Shown here one piece after another: positions 50,496 through 59,508 of a DNA stretch of 64,000 nucleotides. Origin of the DNA: Bosea vaviloviae (GTDB taxonomy: Bacteria > Pseudomonadota > Alphaproteobacteria > Rhizobiales > Beijerinckiaceae); contig NZ_CP017147.1 in assembly GCF_001741865.1 (NCBI RefSeq), forward strand, positions 3,587,001 to 3,651,000, written 5' to 3'. The translations under genes were made by a program, and so were the position numbers. The notes under the pieces were generated by a model. It had not been told where the DNA came from, did not search any database, and saw nothing but the letters and a program-made list of their open reading frames with translations. Within the stretch, counting starts at the first letter, position 1. Every line of letters starts with the position of its first letter.

Positions 50496-51758
50496 CTAGC
50501 CGTCAAAGGCGACGCCGAGCGAACCGAGGGCCTGCCAATAATCGGGATAGGTCTTGGCGACGCAGCCCGCATCCAGAATGGTGATGCCGTGCAGCTTCAA
50601 TCCGGCCAGGGCAAAGCTCATCGCGATGCGGTGATCGGCATAAGTGTCGATCGATGCCGGCAGGGTCCGTCCGGCCAGTGTCGGATCGGACGCGACGAGC
50701 AGATCGTCACCATCTTCACGGCCGAGGCCGGGCAGAATCCGGGACAGGCCGACGGCGAGCGCAGCCACCCGATCGCATTCCTTGACGCGAAGATTGCCGA
50801 TGCCGGTGAAGCGTACCGGCGTCTCGTTGAAAGCGGCGAGCACCGCCAGTGTCGGCACGGCATCCTGCATCTGCGATCCGTCGATGATCGCGGGAAGGCG
50901 AGGGAAGCTGGCAATGACGTCGTAAGCCCGGGCATCCGGCTGCGTGAAGGCTGAGGCTGTCATTCCGAGGTCTATCGCACCGCCGGTCAGCGCTTCGGCT
51001 GCCCAGAGATAGGTTGCCGCCGAGGCATCGGGTTCAATCGCGAAATCCGCCGCGCGGTAGCCGGTCGGCGCGACCCGCCAGCTGGAGGCGTCGGGGCGGT
51101 CGGTATGCGCGCCGAAAGCCGCCATCGCTGCAAGCGTCAACTCGATATAGCCGCGTGCGCCGATGTCGTCGCCGGCCAGCACGACATCGACAGGGCCCGA
51201 GCCGCAGGCGGCCAGCATCAGGAGCGCGGACACATACTGGCTGGAAAGGCCGCCATCGATCTCGACGCGACCAGCTTTGAAACCGCCCGTGCCGCGAATC
51301 GTGACAGGCGGGCAGCCGGTCTCCGAGGTCGCGTCGATGCCCAGCGAGCGCAGTGCGGTCAGGAGCGGCTTGATCGGCCGCTTGCGCATATGCTCGTCGC
51401 CGTCGATCACGACCTGCCCGTCGATCAGGGCCGTGGCCGCTGCCAGAAACCGCGTCGCCGTGCCGGCATTGCCAAGGAAGAGCGGCGCGGCGGGCTCCCG
51501 CAGCCGGCCGTCTCCGGTCACGGTGAAGCTCGTCTCGTCGGGCTCCGCGATCGTGACCCCCATGGCGCGCAAGGCTTCGGCCATATAGCGCGTGTCATCG
51601 CTCTTGAGCGCGCCTGTGAGATGGCTGGTTCCTTTCGCCAGGGCAGCCAGTAGCAAGGCGCGATTCGTGATCGACTTCGAGCCAGGCGGGGCGACGCGAC
51701 CGCGCAAGGGATGGCTCGGCGGAATGATCGTGAGGCTCTGCCTGTCCCGATCGGTCAT
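50496..51758 (-). CDS. aroA: 3-phosphoshikimate 1-carboxyvinyltransferase (EPSP synthase)
   Basis: 420 residues from ATG 51756-51758 (MTDRDRQSLTIIPPSHPLRG). GRVAPPGSKSITNRALLLAA (phosphate-binding GSKSxTNRAL), LFLGNAGTATRFLAAATALI, DGDEHMRKRPIKPLLTALRS and the late LRVKECDRVAALAVGL block are EPSP synthase motifs. It makes EPSP in the shikimate pathway. The GNAGTATRFL form (rather than GNAGTxxRP) and its position behind pdxJ suggest the divergent EPSP-synthase type; a second aroA may exist elsewhere. Confidence 0.93.
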   Translation of the reverse strand: MTDRDRQSLTIIPPSHPLRGRVAPPGSKSITNRALLLAALAKGTSHLTGALKSDDTRYMAEALRAMGVTIAEPDETSFTVTGDGRLREPAAPLFLGNAGTATRFLAAATALIDGQVVIDGDEHMRKRPIKPLLTALRSLGIDATSETGCPPVTIRGTGGFKAGRVEIDGGLSSQYVSALLMLAACGSGPVDVVLAGDDIGARGYIELTLAAMAAFGAHTDRPDASSWRVAPTGYRAADFAIEPDASAATYLWAAEALTGGAIDLGMTASAFTQPDARAYDVIASFPRLPAIIDGSQMQDAVPTLAVLAAFNETPVRFTGIGNLRVKECDRVAALAVGLSRILPGLGREDGDDLLVASDPTLAGRTLPASIDTYADHRIAMSFALAGLKLHGITILDAGCVAKTYPDYWQALGSLGVAFDG

Positions 51759-51820
51759 CGTTTTCGCTTTCTCGATCCCCGAAACATGCCAGGGCGCTTT
51801 CTGTCGGGGCGTCGTCTTGC

Positions 51821-52573
51821 TCAGATCCTGGCGCGACCTTGGTCCATCGCCTGCAGCATCCGCGCGATCGCCTGCTCGAAGCCGATGAAGATCGCTTCGC
51901 CGACGAGGAAATGGCCGATGTTGAATTCGACGAAGCCCGGCACGCCGGCAAGAATGCGGGCCGTCTCGTAGTCGAGCCCGTGCCCGGCATGGACTTCGAG
52001 CCCGAGCGTCGCGGCAAGGGCCGCCCCCTTGGCGAGGCGCTGGAACTCGGCTTCCGCCTTGGCCGTCTCGCCATCCTGGACGGCATGGCACCAGCTGCCG
52101 GTATGCAGCTCGACGACCGGCGCGCCGAGCGCTGCGGCCATCGCGATCGGCGCCTCGTCGGCCTCGATGAAGAGCGAGACGCGGCAGCCCGCAGCCTTGA
52201 GGCGAGCGATCTGCGGGGTCAGCGCGGCGCGCTGGCCGACAACGTCGAGCCCGCCCTCGGTGGTGCGCTCCTCGCGCTTCTCCGGTACGAGACAGGCCGC
52301 ATGCGGCTTGAGGCGCTCCGCCAGCGCGACCATCTCGTCAGTCGCCGCCATCTCGAAATTCAACGGTTTGGTCAGCTCGGCCATCAGCCGTTCGATGTCG
52401 GCATCGCGGATATGGCGGCGGTCCTCGCGCAGATGCGCGGTGATCCCGTCGGCTCCGGCGGCTATGGCGAGGTGCGCGGCGCGCACCGGATCGGGCAGGG
52501 CGCCGCCGCGGGCATTGCGCACCGTCGCGACGTGATCGATGTTCACGCCCAGCCGCAGTCGGTTCGTCGTCAT
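51821..52573 (-). CDS. pdxJ: Pyridoxine 5'-phosphate synthase
   Basis: 250 residues: [20 protein letters not shown] (catalytic start), [34 protein letters not shown] (Glu), [16 protein letters not shown] (His) and [16 protein letters not shown] (phosphate site). It forms pyridoxine phosphate from deoxyxylulose phosphate and aminoacetone phosphate. First gene of the pdxJ-aroA pair, 62 nt apart. Confidence 0.97.
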   Translation of the reverse strand: MTTNRLRLGVNIDHVATVRNARGGALPDPVRAAHLAIAAGADGITAHLREDRRHIRDADIERLMAELTKPLNFEMAATDEMVALAERLKPHAACLVPEKREERTTEGGLDVVGQRAALTPQIARLKAAGCRVSLFIEADEAPIAMAAALGAPVVELHTGSWCHAVQDGETAKAEAEFQRLAKGAALAATLGLEVHAGHGLDYETARILAGVPGFVEFNIGHFLVGEAIFIGFEQAIARMLQAMDQGRARI

Positions 52574-52818
52574 CGCCGTCCCTCGCTCTTATCGCGCGTG
52601 GCTCTTGTCGCGCGTGCATAGACGCGAGGGGCCCGCGGCTCAAGGCAAGGAATGTGATCGGCGCGGCCAGTTTCGCTGATGAGTCCGATGCCGCTGCTCT
52701 TGTTGGCGATTTGGTAACCGCATCCGCAAGCGCAGCTCGCACGCCATGGCCCGTTAAAGGCAATCGTAAAGGGCCAGGATTATGGTCCGAGTCCGATCAG
52801 ACCAGCGAAAAGGCAGCC

Positions 52819-54534
52819 GTGAGCGTGCAGCTTGCAGTAAAGACCGTACAATTCGGAACCGATCTCGCGGCCGACCGGCGCGACGCCAACCAGCCGCCCG
52901 ATCGCGCGTTGGGCCGCGTCGTGTCCTGCGACGGCTCGCGCGCGACGATCGCGAGCATGGTTTCCGGAGACAGCGCGGTCGGGCCCGATTCCTGGACGAT
53001 CGGCAAGATGATCTCGATCAGCCTGGGGCATACCCGCACCGTCGGGCTTGTCTACGAGATGTCGGCGGTCAAGACGGTCTGGGATGAGACCTCCGACAAC
53101 GCCATTCATGTCCAGGTCGAGCTCTTGGGCGAAGTCTCGGACATCGATGGCGAGGCGCCGCGCTTCCAGAGCGGCATCAGTAGCTATCCGCCGATCGGCG
53201 CGATCGCCCATCGCATCCGCGCGGGCGATCTCGCTCTGGTCCATGATCTCGGCACGCGCTCGGGCGTGGCCATCGGCCATCTGACGCAGGATTCGACCAT
53301 CCCCGCGACGGTTTGCATCGAGGACATGCTGTCGCGTCATTTCGCCGTCCTCGGCACGACCGGCGTCGGCAAGTCGAGCGCAGTCTCCCTGCTGCTGCGC
53401 AAGGCGGTGGCCGCCCGTCCGCGCCTGCGCGTGCTGATCCTCGATCCGCACAACGAATACGCCCATGCCTTTCCCGACAAGGCGCTGACGATCGACAGCG
53501 AGGGGCTCGATCTGCCGTTCTGGATGTTCAGGCTCGAAGAGCTCGGCGACGTCGTCTTCCGCGGCCGCCCGCAGCTCGATGAGGAAGCCGACATCCTGCG
53601 CGAGGTCATCGCCACGGCGCGCGAACGCTACCGCGCGCCCTCGCCACTGGATATCGCGCGTGATCTCGGCACATCGCTGCTCAAGCGCCCGCTCGACATG
53701 GGCGGCCCGCGCGATCCGGGGGAGGCGACGGGCAACGCGCTCGACGCGCCGACACCCTACCGGATGAAGGACGCCTTCACGGTCATCGACGAACTGATCG
53801 GCCTGCATGAATTGCGCTGGCCACGGGCATCGCTGCGCTCGCTGAGGGTGCGTCTCGAGGCGCTCCACAGGGATCCGCGCTACCGCTTCATGTTCGCCCG
53901 CGCCAACATGATCGAGACCATGGCGCCGATCGTCAGCCAGATCTTCCGCGTGCCGCATTACGGGCGGCCGATCACCGCTTTCCAGCTTGCCGGCTTGCCG
54001 TCCGAGGTCGTCAATGCCGTCGCCTCGGTGCTGTCACGCCTGGCCTTCGACCTCGCGGTGGCGAGCCACGGCGCCTATGAAGTCCTCGTCCTGTGCGAGG
54101 AGGCGCATCGCTATGTGCCGTCCGACCCGGCGCTCGGTTTCGCGCCGACACGGCAGGCCATTGCCCGCATCGCCAAGGAAGGCCGCAAATATGGCTGCTA
54201 TCTCGGCGTCGTGACGCAGCGGCCCGGCGAACTCGATCCGACGATCCTGTCGCAATGCTCGACGATCTTCGCAATGCGCCTGTCGAACGAGCGCGACCAG
54301 CAGATCATCCGCTCGGCGATCTCGGACGCTTCGGCGAGCACGATCAACTTCCTGTCCTCGATCGGCAACCGCGAGGCGATTGCCTTCGGAGAAGGCGTCG
54401 CCACGACGATGCGGCTGCGCTTCGCCCAGCTCGACAGGCATGAATTGCCGGCGATGGCGGGCGGGCATGCGCCTGGCGCGGCTGCGCGCGAGCCCAGCCT
54501 CGACGACATGGTCAGGCGGATGCGCGGCAGCTGA
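52819..54534 (+). CDS. HerA-like DUF87 ATPase
   Basis: 571 residues from GTG 52819 ([20 protein letters not shown]); the frame is open 165 nt further upstream without an obvious ribosome site. A HAS-barrel-like N-terminal part ([37 protein letters not shown]) precedes Walker [21 protein letters not shown], Walker B region [15 protein letters not shown], and [20 protein letters not shown] with [18 protein letters not shown] (sensor and arginine finger). A hexameric DNA pump or translocase by family. No NurA nuclease partner lies next to it. Confidence 0.88.
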   Translation: MSVQLAVKTVQFGTDLAADRRDANQPPDRALGRVVSCDGSRATIASMVSGDSAVGPDSWTIGKMISISLGHTRTVGLVYEMSAVKTVWDETSDNAIHVQVELLGEVSDIDGEAPRFQSGISSYPPIGAIAHRIRAGDLALVHDLGTRSGVAIGHLTQDSTIPATVCIEDMLSRHFAVLGTTGVGKSSAVSLLLRKAVAARPRLRVLILDPHNEYAHAFPDKALTIDSEGLDLPFWMFRLEELGDVVFRGRPQLDEEADILREVIATARERYRAPSPLDIARDLGTSLLKRPLDMGGPRDPGEATGNALDAPTPYRMKDAFTVIDELIGLHELRWPRASLRSLRVRLEALHRDPRYRFMFARANMIETMAPIVSQIFRVPHYGRPITAFQLAGLPSEVVNAVASVLSRLAFDLAVASHGAYEVLVLCEEAHRYVPSDPALGFAPTRQAIARIAKEGRKYGCYLGVVTQRPGELDPTILSQCSTIFAMRLSNERDQQIIRSAISDASASTINFLSSIGNREAIAFGEGVATTMRLRFAQLDRHELPAMAGGHAPGAAAREPSLDDMVRRMRGS

Positions 54535-54646
54535 GGCGAAAGCCGGACGGGCTGTGCCAGCAAAATCTTGCAATCGGCGCGCATTGGCTGTATGGCCGGG
54601 CCACATCATCTTCCCCTGCATCGCTAAGATCAGAAGGAGCCGCGCC

Positions 54647-55039
54647 ATGGCTCGCGTAACCGTTGAAGACTGCATCGACAAGGTCGACAACCGCTTCGAG
54701 CTGGTGCTGCTCGCCAGCCACCGCGCGCGGATGATCCAATCCGGATCGTCGATCCTGGTTCCCCGCGACAACGACAAGAACCCGGTCGTCGCGCTGCGCG
54801 AGATCGCCGACGAGAAGCTGAAGCCCGAGGATCTGAAGGAAGACCTGATCCACTCGCTGCAGAAGCATGTCGAGGTCGACGAGCCGGAGGCCGAGACCGT
54901 GCCGCTGCTGACGACCTCGGTGCCGAACGCCTCGACGCCCGATTCCGAGGTCCAGTTCGACCGCATGAGCGAGGACGACCTGCTGCGCGGCCTCGACGGA
55001 CTCGTGCCGCCGACCGAGAGCGCCGACGACGAGGACTGA
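54647..55039 (+). CDS. rpoZ: RNA polymerase omega subunit
   Basis: 130 residues from ATG 54647, behind [55 protein letters not shown] and [20 protein letters not shown] are the omega hallmark, with the acidic alphaproteobacterial tail. It stabilises the beta' subunit and binds ppGpp. The ppGpp synthetase gene follows on the same strand. Confidence 0.97.
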   Translation: MARVTVEDCIDKVDNRFELVLLASHRARMIQSGSSILVPRDNDKNPVVALREIADEKLKPEDLKEDLIHSLQKHVEVDEPEAETVPLLTTSVPNASTPDSEVQFDRMSEDDLLRGLDGLVPPTESADDED

Positions 55040-55070
55040 TCGTCACGCAAAATCTTCATTGCGTTTGCTA

Positions 55071-55094
55071 AAGCCCGGCCTTGCCGGGCTTTTT
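55071..55094 (+). terminator. Rho-independent terminator after rpoZ
   Basis: AAGCCCGGC-CTT-GCCGGGCTT followed by TTT. It separates rpoZ from rsh, so rsh needs its own promoter in the 110 nt that follow. Confidence 0.9.
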
Positions 55095-55205
55095 CATGCC
55101 CGCCACACAGGAATCCGCCTTGCCGCCTTCCCCGCCCGCGCCGATATTGATTGATCGAATGAGAAGCAGGCAAGCAGTCTCGCTACGCAGATACAGAGGG
55201 CCCGC

Positions 55206-57437
55206 ATGGGCATGATGCGGCAATACGAGCTCGTTGACCGGGTCAGGAGCTACAACCCCAATACCGACGAAGACCTGCTCAACCGGGCCTATGTCTACGC
55301 CATGCGGGCGCATGGCACGCAGAAACGCGCCTCGGGTGACCCGTTCTTCGCCCACCCGCTCGAAGTCGCAGCTCTCCTGACCGATCTCAAGCTCGACGAT
55401 GCGACCATCGTCGCAGCCGTCCTGCACGACACGGTCGAGGATACCGCCGCCACGCTCGAAGAGATCGAGAGCATGTTTGGGCCCGATATCCGCCGGCTGG
55501 TGGACGGGCTGACCAAGATCAAGAAGCTCGACCTCGTCTCCAAGAAGGCGGCGCAGGGCGAGAATTTCCGCAAGCTCCTGCTCGCCATCGTCGACGATGT
55601 CCGCGTGCTGCTGGTCAAGCTCGCCGACCGGCTCCACAACATGCGCACCTTGCATTTCGTCGCGCCCGAGAAGCGCCTGCGCATCGCCGAGGAAACCGCC
55701 GAGATCTACGCTCCGCTCGCCGGGCGCATGGGCATGCAGGAGCTGCGCGAGGAGCTGGAGGAGCTGGCTTTCCGCCACATCAAGCCCGAGGCGCACGCCA
55801 CCGTCACCAAGCGGCTGGAGGAGGTGACCGAGCGCGAGGGCAAGGTCATCGGCATCATCGAAAAGGATCTGAAGGAGAAGCTCGCCGCGCGCGGCATCCA
55901 GGCGCAGGTCTCAGGCAGGCGCAAGCGGCCCTATTCGATCTGGAAGAAGATGGAGCGCAAATCCGTCTCCTTCGAGCAGCTCTCCGACATTTTCGGCTTT
56001 CGCGTGATCGTGGATTCGGCGGAGGATTGCTACCGCGTGCTCGGAATCGTGCACATGACCTGGCCGATGGTGCCCGGCCGCTACAAGGATTACATCTCGA
56101 CGCCCAAGCAGAACGACTACCGCTCGATCCACACCACCGTGGTCGGACCGGGCCACAGCCGCGTCGAACTGCAGATCCGCACCGACACCATGGACCGCAT
56201 CGCCGAATTCGGCATCGCCGCGCATGCGCATTACAAGGACGGTCGCACCACCGAATTGACCCAGTTCGCCGATGAGAGCCGGGCCTATCAATGGCTCCGG
56301 CGCACGGTCGATCTGCTGGCCGAGGGCGACAGCCCGGAGGAGTTCCTGGAGCACACCAAGCTCGAGCTCTTCCACGACCAGGTCTTCTGCTTCACGCCCA
56401 AGGGCCGCTTGATCGCTTTGCCGCGGGGCGCGACGCCGATCGATTTCGCCTATGCCGTCCACACCGATGTCGGCAACAGCGCGGTCGGCGCCAAGATCAA
56501 TGGCCGCATCGCCCCGCTCCTGACCGAGCTGCAGAATGGCGACGAGGTCGAGATCACCCGCGCCGAGGGGCAGGCGCCGCCGGCTGCCTGGGAATCGCTC
56601 GTCGTCACCGGCAAGGCCCGCGCCGCCATCCGCCGCGCCACGCGCGCGGCCGTGCGCCGGCAATATGCCGGGCTTGGCCGGCAGATCCTGGAGCGTGCCT
56701 TCACCCGCGCCGAACGGCCGTTCTCCGACGACAAGCTGAAAGCCTCGCTGAAGCGGCTGGCCCGCACCGCCGTCGACGACGTGCTGGCGGCCGTCGGGCG
56801 CGGCGAGATGTATTCCGGCGATGTGGTCAAGGCGGTCTATCCCGATCTCGAGCTCGAAAAGCGCGGCGCGCCCGAGACGAAATCGGCCGGCGCGACCACA
56901 GGCAACGGCAAGGGCTGGTTCGAGCTGCGCAAGGGCGACAACCTCAAATTCAAGCTGCCGGGCGAGGCGCCCGACGCCGACAGCACCGCCATCCCGATCC
57001 GCGGACTCGGCGGCGATCTGCCGGTGCGCTTCGCGCCCGATGGCGGCGCCGTACCAGGAGACCGCATCGTCGGCATCCTGACGCCGGGTGAGGGGGTGAC
57101 GATCTACCCGATCCAGTCGACCGCGCTCGCCGCCTTCGACAACGAGCCCGAGCGTTGGCTCGATGTGCGCTGGGATCTCGACGACAAGGCGCCGCAGCGC
57201 TTTCCGGCCCGCATCAAGCTGAACTCGATCAACGAGCCCGGCTCGCTCGCCCAGATCACCACGACGATCGCCGAGCATGACGGCAATATCGACGCGGTCG
57301 CGATGGTGCGCCCGAATGCGGACTTCACCGATGTGACGATCGATCTGACGGTCTGGGACCTGAAGCATCTCAGCGCCATCATCAGCGAATTGCGCGAGAA
57401 GCGGGTGATCAGCCGGGTCGAGCGTGTGGTGGGGTAG
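55206..57437 (+). CDS. rsh: Bifunctional (p)ppGpp synthetase/hydrolase
   Basis: 743 residues, the single Rel/Spo enzyme of alphaproteobacteria. Hydrolase HD domain: FFAHPLEVAALLTDLKLDDA and AAVLHDTVEDTAATLEEIES, LLVKLADRLHNMRTLHFV. Synthetase domain: RVIVDSAEDCYRVLGIVH, YKDYISTPKQNDYRSIHTTV and RVELQIRTDTMDRIAEFGIA. TGS domain: FCFTPKGRLIALPRGATPID. C-terminal ACT domain: NEPGSLAQITTTIAEHDGNI. All catalytic parts appear intact, so both activities are expected. Controls the stringent response. Confidence 0.97.
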   Translation: MGMMRQYELVDRVRSYNPNTDEDLLNRAYVYAMRAHGTQKRASGDPFFAHPLEVAALLTDLKLDDATIVAAVLHDTVEDTAATLEEIESMFGPDIRRLVDGLTKIKKLDLVSKKAAQGENFRKLLLAIVDDVRVLLVKLADRLHNMRTLHFVAPEKRLRIAEETAEIYAPLAGRMGMQELREELEELAFRHIKPEAHATVTKRLEEVTEREGKVIGIIEKDLKEKLAARGIQAQVSGRRKRPYSIWKKMERKSVSFEQLSDIFGFRVIVDSAEDCYRVLGIVHMTWPMVPGRYKDYISTPKQNDYRSIHTTVVGPGHSRVELQIRTDTMDRIAEFGIAAHAHYKDGRTTELTQFADESRAYQWLRRTVDLLAEGDSPEEFLEHTKLELFHDQVFCFTPKGRLIALPRGATPIDFAYAVHTDVGNSAVGAKINGRIAPLLTELQNGDEVEITRAEGQAPPAAWESLVVTGKARAAIRRATRAAVRRQYAGLGRQILERAFTRAERPFSDDKLKASLKRLARTAVDDVLAAVGRGEMYSGDVVKAVYPDLELEKRGAPETKSAGATTGNGKGWFELRKGDNLKFKLPGEAPDADSTAIPIRGLGGDLPVRFAPDGGAVPGDRIVGILTPGEGVTIYPIQSTALAAFDNEPERWLDVRWDLDDKAPQRFPARIKLNSINEPGSLAQITTTIAEHDGNIDAVAMVRPNADFTDVTIDLTVWDLKHLSAIISELREKRVISRVERVVG

Positions 57438-57459
57438 AGCGTTTTCGAGCGGCTTGAAG

Positions 57460-57584
57460 CGTCATTGCGAGCACCCGGGTCTTGCCTTCGGCAAGCCCGA
57501 GTACAGGCTCCGCGAAGCAATCCTGGGGGACGTCGAGCTCTGCCACCCCTGGATTGCTTCGTCGCTTTGCTCCTCGCAATGACG
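57460..57584. repeat. Palindromic intergenic repeat, type B copy 4
   Basis: CGTCATTGCGAGCACCCGGG at the left and CTCCTCGCAATGACG at the right, with an extra inner hairpin (CGGGTCTTGCCTTCGGCAAG, then CCCG) that the other copies lack. A type A fragment (GTAGAGCGTTTTCGAGCG) touches its left side at the rsh stop codon. Confidence 0.82.
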
Positions 57585-57652
57585 GCCTGCGGTCGCGCCG
57601 GATGACGGAGCCTCGTTCTTAGCCTTGCCGGTGCTGAGCTGGATGCTCGCTC

Positions 57653-58411
57653 TCAATGCGCGAAGAAGTGCATGCCGCCATCGACCGGGATGACGGCGCC
57701 GGTGATGTAGCGCGCCTGCGGCGAGGCCAGGAAGGCCACGAGATGCCCGATATCCTCGGGCTCGCCGAAATAGCCGGCCGGGATGTTGCGGGCGATGAAG
57801 GCCTGGCGGGCTTCCTGCGTGGGGTGCAGCCTGGTGAGGATCTGCTCGCTGTTGATCCGGCCGGGCGGGATCGTGTTGATGGTGACGCCCTCGGCGGCGA
57901 CATCGCAGGACAGCCCCTTCGCCCAGAGATGCAGCGCGGCCTTGGCCGCGCTCGCCGCGTTCAGGCTGCGCGGCTCCATCGAGCCGCTGATGTTGACGAT
58001 CCGGCCCCAGCGCCGCGCCCGCATCGCCGGCAGCACGGCTTCGGTCAAGCGCCGCGCGGCCGTGAAGTTGAGGGCGAAGGCCTCGTCCCAGGCGGCATCG
58101 GCGGCATCGGTCGCGATCGGCCTGGAACCGCCGGCACTGTTGGCCAGAATGTCGATCCGGCCGAGCGCGGCTGTCGCCTCGCTGACGATACGGGCGACAT
58201 CGCCGGCATCCGTGATATCGCCGAGCACGATCACCGGAGGCCGCCCGCCGGCAGCCGTAATCTCCTGCACCAGCTTTTCCAGGAGCTCGCCGCGCCGCGC
58301 CGTCACGGCGACATGGGCGCCTTCCCTGGCGAGCACGCGGGCGATTCCGGCGCCGATGCCCGAGCTTGCCCCGGTGACGAGAGCGGTTCGTGAAGCGAGA
58401 TCGAGATCCAT
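57653..58411 (-). CDS. Short-chain dehydrogenase/reductase lacking the catalytic Tyr
   Basis: 252 residues from ATG 58409-58411 (MDLDLASRTALVTGASSGIG); upstream frame to 58495 is less likely. The cofactor motif TGASSGIGAGIA and the NSAG element (ILANSAGGSRP) are present. Where the YxxxK catalytic pair is expected, the text is SGSMEPRSLNAASAAKAALH: Lys is kept, but the residue four before it is Ala. The end VDGGMHFF is usual for the family. It may be inactive as a classical dehydrogenase or use another residue. A Rossmann-fold NAD(P) protein of unknown substrate. Confidence 0.85.
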   Translation of the reverse strand: MDLDLASRTALVTGASSGIGAGIARVLAREGAHVAVTARRGELLEKLVQEITAAGGRPPVIVLGDITDAGDVARIVSEATAALGRIDILANSAGGSRPIATDAADAAWDEAFALNFTAARRLTEAVLPAMRARRWGRIVNISGSMEPRSLNAASAAKAALHLWAKGLSCDVAAEGVTINTIPPGRINSEQILTRLHPTQEARQAFIARNIPAGYFGEPEDIGHLVAFLASPQARYITGAVIPVDGGMHFFAH

Positions 58412-58605
58412 GATCAATCCTCTAGCTGTGACGGTGGGCGCCATCTGAACATCCGCAATGCCCGACGGGCCGGTGTCGGGCAATTGGCCGGTCATGCGTC
58501 GCGGCGCTGGCGTCGAACCCGAGGCGCTAGGGTTGGGCCCTTGTCGTGGCCATTGCGCGTACAGATTTGCTGGAAACTCTCGCGCATCCTGCTCTAACTG
58601 CGCCG

Positions 58606-59334
58606 ATGGAATGGACCGACGAAGGTACGATCATCGGGCAGCGCCAGCATGGCGAGAGCTCCGTGATCCTGGAGGTGATGACGCTCGCACATGGCCGCCA
58701 TCTCGGCCTCGTGCGCGGCGGCCGCTCGTCGAAGGTGCAGGCCTCGCTCCAGCCCGGCAACGCCGTCTCGCTGACCTGGCGGGCGCGGCTCGACGAACAT
58801 CTCGGCGAGTACAAGGTCGAGCTGCTGAAATCGCATGCGGCGCGATTGATCGAGGCGCCGGTCGCGCTCTACGGGCTGGCGACGGTCGCGGCGCTGCTGC
58901 GCCTGCTGCCGGAGCGCGATCCTCATCCGGCGCTGCATGAGGGGCTCGCCGTCCTGATCCAGCATCTCGACGAACCGCGCCTGGCGCCGGCGCTGGTGGT
59001 GCGTTTCGAGGTGGCGATGTTGTCGGAGCTGGGATTTGGCCTCGATCTCACGCGCTGCGCCGTGACGGGAGCTATGGACGATCTCAGCCATGTCTCGCCG
59101 AAATCCGGCAAGGCGGTCAGCAGCCGGGCGGCCGAGCCCTATCGCGATCGCCTGCTCGCGCTTCCAGCCTTCCTCTGGGAGGGGCAGGGCGCTCGCGCGC
59201 CGACTGCGACCGACATCGCGGCGGGCTTCGCGCTGACCGGCTTCTTCCTGCGCCGCCATCTCTACGAGCCGCGCGGGCTGGCCGAGCCGGCCGAGCGGGC
59301 GCGACTGGTCGAACTGGCGACGAAAATCCACTGA
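58606..59334 (+). CDS. recO: DNA repair protein RecO
   Basis: 242 residues from ATG 58606 (MEWTDEGTIIGQRQHGESSV), the usual RecO opening; the frame is open 60 nt earlier. An OB-fold N-terminal domain (ILEVMTLAHGRHLGLVRGGR, SSKVQASLQPGNAVSLTWRA) and a helical part with LDLTRCAVTG follow; the zinc-site cysteines of other RecO proteins are mostly absent. It loads RecA with RecR. Sits just before parC, as in relatives, but separated from era. Confidence 0.92.
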   Translation: MEWTDEGTIIGQRQHGESSVILEVMTLAHGRHLGLVRGGRSSKVQASLQPGNAVSLTWRARLDEHLGEYKVELLKSHAARLIEAPVALYGLATVAALLRLLPERDPHPALHEGLAVLIQHLDEPRLAPALVVRFEVAMLSELGFGLDLTRCAVTGAMDDLSHVSPKSGKAVSSRAAEPYRDRLLALPAFLWEGQGARAPTATDIAAGFALTGFFLRRHLYEPRGLAEPAERARLVELATKIH

Positions 59335-59424
59335 TTTTTCCGCGTTTGTGGGCCTGTGTGCTTGGCGAAGCCTGTACGCAGCCGGCATCGTCGTGCGAAG
59401 TGATTCGCGCTGTTTCCCTCAACC

Positions 59425-59467
59425 CGTATCCTTCGAAACGCCGCTTGCGCGGCTCCTCAGGATGAGG
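59425..59467. repeat. Intergenic repeat with hairpin, type F
   Basis: CGTATCCTTCGAAACGCCGC, then TTGCGCGGCTCCTCAGGATG, AGG. CATCCT-like ends pair (ATCCT with AGGAT) and GCCGC-TTGC-GCGGC forms a tight inner hairpin. Single copy in this window. Confidence 0.6.
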
Positions 59468-59508
59468 GCTGTGGAATGGACTGCGCCGAGAGTTGGTAAG
59501 GTATTCCC

